Origin: CADCWN01 sp046328475
GTDB lineage: Bacteria > Chloroflexota > Chloroflexia > Thermomicrobiales > CADCWN01
Assembly: GCA_046328475.1 (NCBI GenBank)
Contig: JAXLWN010000011.1
Coordinates: 65,503-129,502, forward strand
Direction of reading: 5' to 3'
DNA: 64,000 nucleotides
The stretch's first letter is position 1. Every line of letters starts with the position of its first letter. Made by a program: the position numbers and the translations under genes. Below the pieces are notes generated by a model. That model did not search any database. It was given only the letters and a program-made list of their open reading frames with translations, and was not told the origin of the DNA. Of the stretch, positions 7,264-17,454 are shown piece by piece.

Positions 7264-8615
7264 ATGACCTTGACCGTCGAGCAAGCATTGGCCCTGGCAC
7301 CCGATGGTGCCGCCGCGTCGGCCGGGCGCAAGCTCGGCAGCCCGAAAACCTGGTGCAACCTGGGGCAAAGCGCGGCAGCGCTCTGGGGCGAGTGCCAGGG
7401 GAGCGCGCTCTACCAGGTGCGCGTCGATCTCGGCGATCTGACCACAAAATGCAGCTGCCCCAGCCGCAAGTTTCCCTGCAAGCACGCCCTCGGCCTGCTC
7501 GTCCTGGCCGCCACCGAGCCCGGTGCGCTGCCGTTGGGTCAGCCGCCGGGGTGGGTGGCGGAGTGGTTGCAGCGGCGGGCGGCGAAGGCGGAACAGGCGA
7601 ACGGGCGAACGGGCGAACGAGCGAAAAGCGAGACGCCCGAGGCGAGTGCTGACGATCAGGCGAAGGCGGCGAAATCGAGCGCGAAGAAGGCGGACCAGCG
7701 CCTGAAGCGGGTGGTCGGGGGGCTCGACGCGCTCGATCGCTGGCTCGATGACCTCGTGCGCAACGGGCTGGCGAGCGTGGAGGCGCAGCCCGCGTCCTTC
7801 TGGGAAGGGCAGGCGCGGCGGTTGGTGGACGCGCAGGCCCCGGGCCTGGCTGGACGCGTGCGGCGACTGGCGGCGATCCCCCACGCCACGCCCGACTGGC
7901 CCGCGCGCTTGCTGGACGAACTGGGGCGACTGGCGCTCCTCGCGCACGCGTTTCGCCGCCTCGATCAACTCGAACCCGCGCTGCAAGAGGATGTGCGCAG
8001 CCTGATCGGCTGGACGCTCGATGCCGAGGAAGTTGCGGCGCGCGGCGAGACGGTGCGGGACGACTGGGCGGTGGTCGGGCAGCGGATCACGACCGAGGAT
8101 CGGCTGCGGACGCAGTGGTCCTGGCTGGCGGGGCAGCAGAGCGGGCGGAGCGCACTGGTGCTGCAATTCGCGCACGGCGGCACCCCCTTCAAGGAAGCCA
8201 TCGCCCCCGGCACGCATTTCGCCGCCGACCTCGCCTACTGGCCGAGCGCCCACCCGCAGCGCGCCCTGCTGCGTGAGCGACGCGGCCCGCCGTCGCCGCT
8301 CGCCACCGTGCCGCCCGGTGCGCCGACGCTCGCCGCCTTCCTCGATCGCTTCGCCCAGGCGACCGCGCGCCAGCCCTGGCCCGACCGCGACCTGGCGCTC
8401 CTGCGCGATGTCGTGCCGATCTGCGGCGGCGAGTCGGCCTGGGTCGTGCGCGATGCCGAGGGCGCGGCGCTGCCCCTTGCCGGAGGCGACCACTGGCGCT
8501 TGCTGGCGCTCTCCGGTGGCCACCCGCTCGACCTCGCCGCCGAGTGGGACGGCGCGACCGACGCCGCTCGGCGCTGGCCGGTGGCACCTACCACCTGCTC
8601 GCGGAGGCGCACTGA
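7264..8615 (+). CDS. SWIM zinc-finger protein (frameshift near the 3' end)
   Basis: Starts at ATG 7264 (MTLTVEQALALAP) with AGGAG upstream. The SWIM zinc finger is CxC at 63/65 with C72 and H74 (TKCSCPSRKFPCKHALGLL), a DNA- or protein-binding module. A low-complexity linker follows, with an 8-nt tandem repeat in the DNA (AACGGGCG, about 7596-7622), then a long helical C-terminal region. Between about 8530 and 8575 the frame must shift to end in GTYHLLAEAH and TGA 8613-8615, which overlaps the ATG of the next gene. First gene of the SWIM/DUF5691/MoxR/DUF5682/VWA cassette known from actinobacteria; its role there is not established. Confidence 0.8.
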
Positions 8616-10234
8616 TGGACGCGCTGCTGAACGCCGCCCTCGCGGGCACCTCGCGCGCCGGGGGCAACTCCCCACACCCGCCACCCCCGCCGACGCCCTC
8701 GTTCCCCCCGATTCCGTGCTGGGTTCGGAGCGCCAGATCTTGCTCGCCGCCGGGGCGCGGGCGACCTACCGCCGGGCGGGCGTGGAGACGCGCGGCGTCG
8801 CCGCCCCGCCCGCCGCGCGGGACGATCCGGCCCCGTTCTGCTCACCCGGCGCGGCCCGCTTGCTCGCCAGGATGCTGACCGGCGAGCACAACGAACTGTT
8901 GCCCGAAGCATTTGACCGCCTGAACCGCGCCGGGCAGCGTCTTCCGCACGCGCTGCTCCCCGCCGCGCTGGAAGCCGGTGCGCGCCGCGCCGAACTGCGC
9001 CCGACGCTGCTGGCGGCAATCGGCGAGCGCGGGCGCTGGCTGGCCGGGCACAACCAGCCCTGGCGCTGGGCCACGGCGCGTCCCGTCGCAAGCGATGGTG
9101 CCTTACCGCCCGACGCTGAATCTCTGTGGGAGGAAGGTCCGCCCGCGCAGCGCCCCGGCGCTCCTGCGCCAAGTGCGCGCCCACGACGCGGCGCAAGGTC
9201 GCGCCTGGCTGGAGGCGACCTGGAAGGGCGAGAAGGCCGACTTCCGCGCCGAAGCGGTCCAGGCGCTCGAAACTGGCCTCTCCCTGGACGACGAAGCGTT
9301 CCTCGAAGCCGCCCTGGACGATCGCAGCCAGGCTGTGCGGCCCGAAGCGGCGTCGCTGCTGGCGCGGCTGCCCGGCTCGGCCTTGGCCGCACGCCTTCGC
9401 GAACGCGCCGACCGCTTCCTCAGCTTCAGCCCCGGCCTGCTCGCGGGTGGCTGGCGCGCGGCAGCGAAGGCGCTCGTCAGCGGCGCATCGGGCGGCAAAC
9501 TGACCATCACCCCGCCCGAGACCTACGACAAAGCCTGGGCGCGCGACGGCATCATCGAGAAACCGCCGCACGGCATCGGCGCGCGGGCCTGGTGGTTGCA
9601 GCAATTCCTCGCGCTGATCCCGCCGTCGCACTGGTCCGCGCGCTTCGCCGCCGATCCCGCGACCCTGATCACCGCAGCCGAAGGAGGGGATTGGTCCGAC
9701 CCGGTGCTCAAAGGGTGGTCGCAGGCGACGCTCCTCCATCACAACGAAGCCTGGGCCGCAGCACTCTGGCACTACTGGAGCGGAGTAAAGCTCAATCGTC
9801 CGCGCGGGCTTGATTTTGACCAACTGCTGGGCGACCTTTCCGAGTGTTTACCGCAAGATCAGAGCGAGCAGCTTGTTCTTGCCGCCCTTGCCCGCGCGAA
9901 TACGCTCGATGATCGCTTGATTCCGACCCTCCAACACCTTCCACGGCCCTGGAGCGCCGATTTCGCTAGCCCGTTGCTGCGTCGTCTCCACGCCCGCGTC
10001 CTAGGCTGGAGCAAGGAGAGCGGTGGCTTCCACTACAACGAACCCTGGCTGATGGTTATTACCGACATAGCCTGTGCCATCCCGCCGAACTGTTTCGATG
10101 AAGCCCTGACAATTCATACGGGTCTCGACAAGGACGAGCAATCTGCGGCTGCTAACTGGTGGCTTCGCCGCATCGCCGAATTCACCGATATCGTCCGCAC
10201 TCGGCAACGATTGATGAAGGAGATTCCACTATGA
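8615..10234 (+). CDS. DUF5691-family protein (two compensating frameshifts)
   Basis: Begins MDALLNAALAGTSRAGG at ATG 8615, overlapping the previous stop, and ends at TGA 10232-10234, overlapping the MoxR start. The total span is 540 codons, but the readable protein switches frame twice, near 8680 and near 9100-9180, and returns to the original frame. Recognisable blocks include LPHALLPAALEAGARRAELRP, RGRWLAGHNQPWRW and HDAAQGRAWLEATW. The repeat-like alpha-helical composition and the neighbours match DUF5691. Function unknown. Exact net length with two indels argues for read errors rather than decay. Confidence 0.75.
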
Positions 10235-11343
10235 GTATGGCAACGAACGGCCACGATGGCGCGCTCGGCCAGGTTTTGCGCCAACATGCGGAACAGCAAT
10301 TCGCCGAGGAGTTGGACGCGCTGAAGCGGGCCGACGACCGCCAGCGCCCGCCGAACTGGGCGCTCTCCCCCTGGGCCGTGCGCACCTATCTGCTCGGCGG
10401 CAAGCTGCCGGGCGGCTTCGAGGTCAGCCCGAAGTACATCGGCAACGCCCGCCTGATCGAGATCGCCGTCTCCACGCTGGCGACCGACCGCGCGCTGCTC
10501 CTCTACGGCGTCCCCGGCACGGCGAAATCGTGGGTGAGCGAGCACCTGGCGGCGGCGATTTGCGGCGACTCGACGCTCCTCATCCAGGGGACGGCCGGGA
10601 CCGACGAGAACGCGATCCGCTACGGCTGGAACTATGCCCGGTTGCTGACCGAGGGGCCGTCCCCGGCCGCGCTGGTCGTCAGCCCGATGCTGCGCGCGAT
10701 GGAACTGGGCAAGATCGCCCGGATCGAGGAACTGACGCGCATCTCGGCCGAGGTGCAAGACACGCTGATCACCATCCTTTCCGAGAAGACGCTGCCGGTC
10801 CACGAACTGAACAGCGAGGTCCAGGCGCGCAAGGGTTTTAACGTCATCGGCACCGCCAACAACCGCGACAAAGGGGTCAACGAACTCTCCAGCGCGCTCG
10901 CCCGCCGCTTCAACACGGTCGTGCTGCCGACCCCGGCGACGATCGACGAGGAGGTGTCCATCGTAGACCGCCGCGTGTCGCAACTCGGCCGCGCGCTCGA
11001 ACTCCCGGCCGAGAAGCCCGCGCTGGAGGAGATCCGCCGCGTCGTGACCGTCTTCCGCGAGCTGCGCGACGGCCTGACCGCCGACGGCAAGACCAAGCTG
11101 AAGGTGCCGAGTGGCACCCTCTCGACCGCCGAGGCGATCTCGGTCGTCACCGGCGGCCTCGCCTCCGCCGCCTACTACGGCGACGGCGTCCTGCGCGCCG
11201 ACGACATCGCCTCCGGCCTCACCGGTACCATCGTCAAGGACCCGGTGCAGGACCGCGTCGTCTGGCTGGAGTATTTGCAGACGGTGGTGAAGGAGCGGAA
11301 CGGCTGGAAGGATCTCTATCGGAGCTGCCAGGAGGTGCTGTGA
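10231..11343 (+). CDS. MoxR-family AAA+ ATPase
   Basis: 370 residues from ATG 10231 (AAGGAG upstream; ATGA overlap with the previous stop). Walker A GVPGTAKS is at about 93-100, the Walker B/sensor region IEELTRISAEVQD follows near 164, and GTANNRDKGVNELSSALARRF near 207-227 carries sensor 1 and the arginine finger. MoxR ATPases act with VWA proteins as chaperone-like remodelling pairs; the VWA partner lies three genes on (14144). The gene is intact although its neighbours are not. Confidence 0.92.
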   Translation: MSMATNGHDGALGQVLRQHAEQQFAEELDALKRADDRQRPPNWALSPWAVRTYLLGGKLPGGFEVSPKYIGNARLIEIAVSTLATDRALLLYGVPGTAKSWVSEHLAAAICGDSTLLIQGTAGTDENAIRYGWNYARLLTEGPSPAALVVSPMLRAMELGKIARIEELTRISAEVQDTLITILSEKTLPVHELNSEVQARKGFNVIGTANNRDKGVNELSSALARRFNTVVLPTPATIDEEVSIVDRRVSQLGRALELPAEKPALEEIRRVVTVFRELRDGLTADGKTKLKVPSGTLSTAEAISVVTGGLASAAYYGDGVLRADDIASGLTGTIVKDPVQDRVVWLEYLQTVVKERNGWKDLYRSCQEVL

Positions 11344-11354
11344 GTACAGCGACG

Positions 11355-11377
11355 GTGCTGAGTGCTGAGTGCTGAGT
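11355..11377. repeat. Heptamer array (GTGCTGA)x3 before the four-helix-bundle gene
   Basis: Three exact tandem GTGCTGA units end 10 nt before ATG 11388. The array is the inverted counterpart of the CACTCAG array at 11769-11803 on the other side of the same gene. Confidence 0.85.
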
Positions 11378-11387
11378 AGGGGTGACG

Positions 11388-11766
11388 ATGGCGAGAGTTG
11401 AGCGGTTTGACTTTGATTGCCTATTGAAAGCACGGCTTCTGGCGAAGGCTATCTACCAGGCGACAAGCGCGGGACGATTGGCCGATGATTATGGTCTGGC
11501 GCGGCAGATGCAGCACGCCGCAGTTTCAATCTGCCGAACATTGCCGAGGGCTTCGAGCGCAGTCGCACAGCGAATTCCACCAGTTTCTTTCAATCGCTAA
11601 GGGATCGTGCGCCGAACTTCGCGCCCAACTCTATGTCGCCGCTGACGTAGGATATCTCACACAGGAACAATCTACAGTATTGCTTTTCCAGGCAGAGGAG
11701 GTCGCTGTTGGCGGACTTCGTGCCAAGGTTGCCCAGCGACGCGATGACCGCGAGGAGCGGCGATGA
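11388..11766 (+). pseudogene. Four-helix-bundle protein (S23/IVP-like), frameshifted
   Basis: Reads MARVERFDFDCLLKARLLAKAIYQ... through QHAAVSI in one frame, PNIAEGFERSR in a second and SEFHQFLSIAKGSCAELRAQL...VGYLT in a third. The last two match the family signature of 23S rRNA-intervening-sequence and Avd-like four-helix-bundle proteins (SNIAEGFER, then FxxFLxIAxGSxxEL). Two indels are required. It lies between MoxR and DUF5682, which are normally adjacent, and is flanked by inverted heptamer arrays, so it looks like an insertion into the cassette. Confidence 0.7.
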
Positions 11767-14063
11767 CCCACTCAGCACTCAGCACTCAGCACTCAGCACT
11801 CACAATCTTCGGCATTCGCCACCATGGCCCCGGCTGCGCCCGCAGCTCTGGCCGCGCTGGAAGCGTTGCAGCCGGATATCCTGCTGGGTCGAAGGACCGC
11901 CCGACGCGGCCGAGGCGCTGCCGCTGATCGCGCACGAGGACTTGCAGCGCCGCCGCAGGCGCTGCTGGTCTACGCGCAGACGAGCTGCGCCGGGCGGCGT
12001 TCTATCCCTTCGCCGCGTACTCGCCGGAGTGGCAGGCGCTGCGCTACGCCGTTGCGCGCGGCGTCCCGGCGCGCTTCATCGACTGCCGCAGTCGAATGCA
12101 GCGGGATGGAGGAAGAGGCGGCGTTGCGGCGCAACTTGAAGCCGCGCAGGGTGCCGAAAAACCGGCGATACGCCCGTGAATGGCTCGCCGGCAGGCCTTC
12201 CGTTACCACGGAGGCACCCGGCGAGGAGGAGGTCGAAGCCGACGCGGTGACCTGGCGCGACGACCCGATCGGCAAGCTTCGGCCGAGGCGGCGGGCTATG
12301 CCGACCACGAACTCTGGTGGGAGCACCAGATCGAGCAGCGGCAGGACGCGACCGATCTCGCCGGGATCATGGAGGCGATGGCCAGCTGCGCGCCGCAGCG
12401 CCGCCGACCGACTCGACGAGGCGCGGCGCGAGGCGCACATGCGCCAGGCGATCCGCGCCGCGCAGAAGGAAGGGTCTGCGCGGATCGAGGGTCGTCTGCG
12501 GGGCCTCCGGCACGCGCCGGTGCTGGCCGGTTGGGCAACGCGAAAGCCGACGCCGCGCTGCTGGCGGGCTTGAAGCGCGCCAGGGTCGCCGCGACCTGGA
12601 TCCTGGACCCGCGCCTCGTACCGCAGCGGCTACGGCGCGGGCGTCTACTCCCGGCTGGTACGAGCACCTCTTGACCGCGCCCGACCGCCACGCGATCCGC
12701 TGGGTGTCGCGCGCGGCGCACCTGCTGCGCGGCGATGACCTCGACGCGCCATCCAGCGGCGTGATCGAGGCGGTGCGCTTGGCCGAGACGCTGCGCTGCG
12801 CGACCTCCCCTGCCGGGGCTGGGCCGAGTTGCACGAGGCGATCCAGACGGTCCTCTGCAAAGGCGACGACGCGCCGATGCGGCTGATCCGCGATCGCCTG
12901 GAGATCGGCGACCGGCTGGGCGAGGTGCCCGCCGAGACCCTCGCCGTCCCGCTCCAGCGCGACCTGAGCAGAAGCAGCGTCGCCTGCGCCTCCGCCCGAC
13001 GACCGAGATCAAGCCAGCTCGATCTCGACCTGCGCAACGACACCGATCGCGAGCGGAGCCAACTCCTGCACGCGTTGCGCCTGCTCGGCGTCGAGTGGGG
13101 GCGTTGCAGCGCAGCGGCGGCGGCAAGGGGACCTTCCAGATCTGGCAACTCGGCTGGCGACCCGAACTGGCCGTCACGATCATCGAGGCGAGCGTCTGGG
13201 GCAACACCATCGAGGCGGCGGTGACGCCGGCGCCACGATGGCGACGCGACCAGCGACCTCCCCGTGCCGACGCAGCTGCTCGACGACGCGATCCTCGCCG
13301 CGCTCCCCGGCGCGGTGGCGCACCTGCTCGGGCGTGCGCGACGCCTCGGCGGTCGCGGCCGACGCGCGCCACCTGGATGGACGCGCTGCCGCCGTCGCCC
13401 GCGTGGCGCGCTACGGCGACGTGCGCGGCACCGACCAGGAACAGGTCTTCCCGATCATCGAAGGTACTTCGTGGCGCGCGTGGTGATCGGCTCTGCTGGC
13501 CTCGCTGGACGATCCGGCGGCGGCGGAGATGGTCGCTTCCATCGACCGCGCGCAGGAGAGCCTGGCGCTGCTGGATCGCGCCGATCCAGGCACCGACTGG
13601 CAGGGCACGCTCGGCAACTGGTCGAGCGCGAGGCGATCCACGGCCTCGTGCGCGGTCGCGCCACCCGTCATGCTGCTGGAAGAGGGCGCGATCGACGGCG
13701 GCGAGGTGCAGCGCCTGCCCGCCTGCTCTTCTCGCCCGCCACGCCGACCCCGGCACCGCCGCCGCTTCCGGGGTGGGCGGGTGCGCGGCAGCGCGCTCCT
13801 CCTTGCAGCAGGACGGCTTCGGTCCGCGCTCGACGCCCGGCTGCGCGACCTCTCGCCCGACGCCTTCACCGAAGCCCTCCCGCTCGTTCGCCGCGCCTTC
13901 GCCGACTTCCAGCCGCCTCGAACGCCGTTCGGATGGGCGACAAGGTCAAGCGCCTCGGCCGTAGGAGCGGCTGCCACTCGATGCAGATGACGAGACGATG
14001 GCTGGCATCAATCGTGCCCGCGCCGACCTGGTGCTGGTGCTGGCGCACATCCTCGGCTCGTAG
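11763..14063 (+). pseudogene. DUF5682-family protein, many frameshifts
   Basis: The gene can be followed from ATG 11763 (or from the FGIRHHGPGC block at 11808) to TAG 14061-14063, exactly 767 codons, but only by changing frame many times. Diagnostic pieces are FGIRHHGPGCAR, the stretch VYAQ..RRAAFYPFAAYSPEWQALRYAVARGVPARFIDC and the end AGINRARADLVLVLAHILGS. These fit DUF5682, the usual fourth member of the SWIM/MoxR/VWA cassette. Net length is preserved despite the indels, which suggests sequence errors. Function unknown. Confidence 0.65.
11769..11803. repeat. Heptamer array (CACTCAG)x4 plus one variant unit
   Basis: Four exact CACTCAG units and CACTCAC. The ATG 11763 frame of the DUF5682 gene reads straight through the array (HSALSTQHSALT), so either translation starts upstream of it or a later start is used. 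Confidence 0.85.
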
Positions 14064-14140
14064 CGCTTCGCGAAGCGCCCTGCTCCGTGTGGCTCGCTGT
14101 TGACAGGGATACCAGGGCGGCGACGAAGCCCCTACGAGGG
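14063..14140. repeat. Dispersed intergenic repeat A, copy 1
   Basis: Contains the palindrome GCGCTTCGCGAAGCGC just after the DUF5682 stop and GTGTGGCTCGCTGTTGACAG followed by GGATACC at 14087-14113, ending in GAAGCCCCTACGAGGGG. Copy 2 at 54340-54390 has the same pieces in a different order. Confidence 0.6.
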
Positions 14141-14143
14141 GAT

Positions 14144-15296
14144 ATGAGCGCAGAAAACATGGCTGCAACCGACGAACAGGAACGCCTGCGCCGCTGGCGG
14201 CTAATCCTCGGCAGCGAGGCGGAGGCAGGGTTGGGCGCGTGCCAGAGCAAGGCCGATCAGGGGATGGATAAGGCGCTCGCTCACCACGACTCCACACGGC
14301 AGTGGGTTTCGGCGCATCCGCGCCGAACGTGACGCGCTGGCTCGGCGACATCCGCACCTATTTCCCGACCTCTGTCGTGCGCGTGATGCAGCAGGACGCG
14401 TTCGAGCGCCTGGGGCTGCGCCGGATGCTGCTCGAACCCGAACTGCTGGAGACGGTCGAGGCCGACGTGAACCTCGTCGCGACGCTGCTCTCGCTCGGCC
14501 GCGTCATCCCCGAGACATCGACATCGCGCGCCAGGTGGTGCGCAAGGTGGTGCAGGACCTCGAAAAGCGGCTGGCCGACAAGACGATCCGCGCCATCCGG
14601 GGCAGCCTGAACCGCGCCGCGCGCAACCAGCGCCCGCGCCACAACGAGATCGACTGGGACTGCACCATCCGCGTCAACCTGAAGAATTACCTGCCCGATC
14701 GCGGCGTGATCATCCCCGAGCGGCTGATCGGCCACCAGCGGCGGCAGCAGCAGACGCAGCGCGACATCATCCTCTGCGTCGATCAGAGCGGCTCGATGGC
14801 GACCTCGGTCGTCTACTCGGGCATCTTCGGGGCGGTCCTCGCCTCCATCCGCGCCGTCAGCACCCGCATGGTCGTCTTCGACACGGCGGTGGTGGACCTG
14901 ACCGAGGACTTGCAGGACCCGGTCGATCTCCTCTTCGGCACCCAGCTCGGCGGTGGCACCGACATCAACCGCGCGGTCGCCTACTGCCAGGGCCTCGTCC
15001 GCCGCCCCGCGCAGCCGTTCCCGCTGATCACCGACCTCTACGAAGGGGGCGACCGCAACCAACTGGTGAAGCGCGTCGGCGGCCTCGTCGCCAGCGGCGT
15101 GCAGGTCGTCTACCTGCTCGCGCTCAACGACGGCGGTGCCCCACCTACGACGAACACCTGCGGGCGAACTCGCCACGCTTGGCGTCCCCTCCTTCGCCTG
15201 CACCCTCGATCTCTTCCCCGACCTGATGCCGCCGCCATCAACAAGCGCGACCTACCGGCCGCGCAGCAGGAAATCGTTGTGGCAAGGGCCGGGTAA
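14144..15296 (+). CDS. VWA-domain protein, MoxR partner (several frameshifts)
   Basis: Starts MSAENMAATDEQERLRRWRL at ATG 14144 after GAGGGGAT and ends at TAA 15294-15296. At least four frame changes are needed (near 14300, 14510, 15130-15160 and 15235). The von Willebrand A domain carries the MIDAS motif DQSGSM at 14781-14798, GGGTDINRA near 14955 and the later ITDLYEGG loop near 15028. VWA proteins bind Mg2+ at the MIDAS and pair with MoxR ATPases. Last gene of the cassette. Confidence 0.78.
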
Positions 15297-15314
15297 GCGA
15301 ACGTGGAGGGCGGT

Positions 15315-15950
15315 ATGGGCGTCTCGTTCGGCAATGTTCACGTTCACGCGGGCATGGAAGCCAGGGAAGGCGCGCCGCCATCATCGAGGTATATCGGCTC
15401 TGGATGGCGGCGGAAGGCTTCGAGGAGGTGGCGGAGGCCGGGCGAGGCGAGCCAACCGACCGTGCGATCTACCTCTCTGGTGACGATGCGGCGCGCTGGA
15501 TCGGCATCTTCGATGAGCATATCGATCGGGCAGAGGAGAAAATCCTGCGAGCCGTCACGTATGGTCTCCAGCGCCACACGCGGTTCGGCGCTCGGTATCT
15601 GGGCTGAGCACGACGATGTGCTCGAACTGAATCACTATCGGGACGGCGCGTTTGTTGACGCGTACTCCACCAATCCCGAGATGGCGTACCGCTCGCAACC
15701 GGCGACAGCTACTGGCCTATCGGGCCGCGAGGAGCGTGGCGCACCTTCTGATAACCCAGGGCTATCCCTGCTGTTTTGCCGACCTACGAACTGTGGGGAT
15801 GACCCGCTGCTCTTTCGGACAGGACATGCCTGCTGTCCTCGCCCCACTCTTCGGTGCTGAGCCGGGGTGGGGATGGGGTGGCTGGCGCGATTGCCGAGCG
15901 TCATTCAGGGAAGGTCTGGGCTTTCGCCCGATCATCGGAAAGCGGCGACG
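15315..15950 (+). pseudogene. Uncharacterised gene, frameshifted
   Basis: Begins MGVSFGNVHVHAGMEA at ATG 15315 (GTGGAGGG upstream), then continues in other frames: EVYRLWMAAEGFEEV..., DRAIYLSGDDAARWIGIFDEHID and LGIWAEHDDVLELNHYRDGAFVDAYSTNPEM. These look like one real protein broken by two or more indels. I cannot place the 3' end with confidence. No domain recognised. Confidence 0.4.
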
Positions 15951-15956
15951 GGCGGT

Positions 15957-16466
15957 GAAGGTCAACCCATACCGGGCCGCACTTGCAGCCGAATCGGCAC
16001 AGAACGACCCATTTTATCCCTATTCCGCCCTCGCCCAGGCGGAATGGTACCAGGACGGTGCAGCCGTCGCTATCGCGCTCGCCGATCCCGACGAAGATCC
16101 GGCGCGCAGAGCCGATTCCGCCGCCATCGTGCGCGCAGCTCCTCCTGCAATGCTGCCAGCGCCACGCCGACGACACCGATCTCAGCACGAACGTCACGTT
16201 CGGCGGGCTGGAATATGGCGATTTCCGCACATCGAGCAAATACGCGATCCTCCGCGGCCTGCACAACGATTTTCGCTGCCTGATCGACAACGATGCCTAC
16301 GGAATACCCCGTCGGGGACGAGGATACGCTCGTCGCCGCGACTGTTGCGGGGCAATTGGCGGTGCTCGTCATTCGCCGGGCGGTAGTCATGGCGATCATT
16401 TGGGCGAGTGCCGATCCTCGCATACTACGGTCGGCTATCCTGCTCCCAACAATCGATTGCCCCTGA
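15957..16466 (+). pseudogene. Uncharacterised gene, frameshifted
   Basis: VNPYRAALAAESAQNDPFYPY...EWYQDGAAVAIALADPDEDPA in one frame passes to LSTNVTFGGLEYGDFRTSSKYAILRG in a second and VGDEDTLVAATVAGQLAVLVIRR in a third, ending at TGA 16464-16466. Protein-like composition and consistent order support one disrupted gene. Family unknown; the 5' limit is approximate. Confidence 0.35.
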
Positions 16467-16510
16467 ACGCAGCTTGATCGCTCGGGGGCAATTACCCTCC
16501 TCTTCGGCCG

Positions 16511-16547
16511 CATCCTCCGGCCCGGCGACGCGCTGCCCGATGCGCAG
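16511..16547. repeat. 37-nt direct repeat, copy 1 (fragment of the 17455-17712 gene)
   Basis: CATCCTCCGGCCCGGCGACG and the next 17 nt are identical to 17475-17511. On the minus strand this encodes LRIGQRVAGPED, the C-terminus of the small membrane protein at 17455-17712. Similarity extends weakly on the left (ATTACCCT). Confidence 0.8.
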
Positions 16548-16609
16548 GCTGTTGGGGCGAGTGCGGTCAGGTCACAGCAGGCGAAATACGCTGGTGATCG
16601 GGGCAGAGG

Positions 16610-17053
16610 CTAAGCGCGGCGTCGGATTTCGCTGGCGGGGTCGGCAACCGAATCGGTGCTCTCCGTGTCGAATTCCACTATGACCCTTCGCCCATCAGCC
16701 GTGATTCGCACGTCGGCGCGGCCACGAATGTCCAGGTGCGGCACCGTCCCAGCTATGTCGATGACCTTCTCCGTCATCTGGTCAGCGGCGTTGTCTGCAA
16801 TTGGCTCGTTGTCGATGGGGGCAGGCAGTTTGGGGGCAGCCAGCGCACGGGCCACAAGCACACGACCCTGACCAAGATCCTCGACTTCGCCCGTGCGCCC
16901 CAGGCTGCGGACCAGGGCGATGCCCTCGAAGGAGTCCGGTCCATCCTCCTGCACGCCGGCGCGCACTTCGGCCAGCGCCGTCGCCTCGTCGTCGTAGGCA
17001 CCGGCGCAGTTGCCGGTCGTCATGTCCCAGAGCTGGTATTCGCCGCGCGCCAT
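16610..17053 (-). CDS. Hypothetical protein, second gene of a two-gene unit
   Basis: 147 residues from ATG 17053 (AAGGA about 9 nt upstream): MARGEYQLWDMTTGNCAGAY.... The N-terminal half (YDDEATALAEVRAGVQEDG) resembles the small domain of unknown function that handles residue-wise 'value/duration' strings in many hypothetical proteins; the C-terminal part ends in DIRGRADVRITADGRRVIVEF. It starts 4 nt after the stop of the upstream gene, so the two are co-translated. No function assigned. Confidence 0.6.
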   Translation of the reverse strand: MARGEYQLWDMTTGNCAGAYDDEATALAEVRAGVQEDGPDSFEGIALVRSLGRTGEVEDLGQGRVLVARALAAPKLPAPIDNEPIADNAADQMTEKVIDIAGTVPHLDIRGRADVRITADGRRVIVEFDTESTDSVADPASEIRRRA

Positions 17054-17057
17054 CCGC

Positions 17058-17405
17058 TTATCCTTCACCCTGGTCGATTGGCTCCACGGCCACAATTGCA
17101 TCAAGTCCCGCCGTGGGATGGCACCAGACGGTGTGATGCCCCTCCCCGAAGGTCTGTCTGACCACGGCACGCCGGGGATCAAGGCTCACGGTCGCCATCC
17201 ATGCTCCCAAAGCCGGAAAGCGTTGTGCCATGCGTCGCGCCTGTGCGGCGTTATCGAACAATGAGAGCCCCGCCCACTCGCCAGGATGTTGCCGATCTCG
17301 CCGTTCTGGTGGTCGCCCCCGCATCATCGTAGACATGAAGTCCTCCGCTGTGGGCGACGCACTTTGCACGATGCGGTACAGCGTTGGAATCGTCATGCCT
17401 GACAT
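17058..17405 (-). CDS. Hypothetical protein, first gene of a two-gene unit
   Basis: 115 residues from ATG 17405; TIPTLYRIVQSASPTAEDFMS, then GLSLFDNAAQARRMAQRFPALG and HHTVWCHPTAGLDAIV. A family of this layout (LYRIV... GLS.(F/Y)...AQAR..A..FP.LG) recurs as an unnamed gene in diverse bacteria, often beside another small gene. The tight pairing with 16610-17053 would suit a toxin-antitoxin-like unit, but there is no direct evidence. The pair lies between two copies of a 37-nt repeat. Confidence 0.6.
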   Translation of the reverse strand: MSGMTIPTLYRIVQSASPTAEDFMSTMMRGRPPERRDRQHPGEWAGLSLFDNAAQARRMAQRFPALGAWMATVSLDPRRAVVRQTFGEGHHTVWCHPTAGLDAIVAVEPIDQGEG

Positions 17406-17454
17406 AATTGTACGCTCTCGCCCGGTCTCTGCCTATTACCCTGTTCCATCGCGA

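Noticed and set aside
7053..7358. Minus-strand 101-codon frame near the SWIM gene start
   Set aside because: One segment (EYEHIEHYRKLVQQSQDGRR) looks protein-like, but the frame overlaps the SWIM start and lacks a usable start codon at the plausible position.
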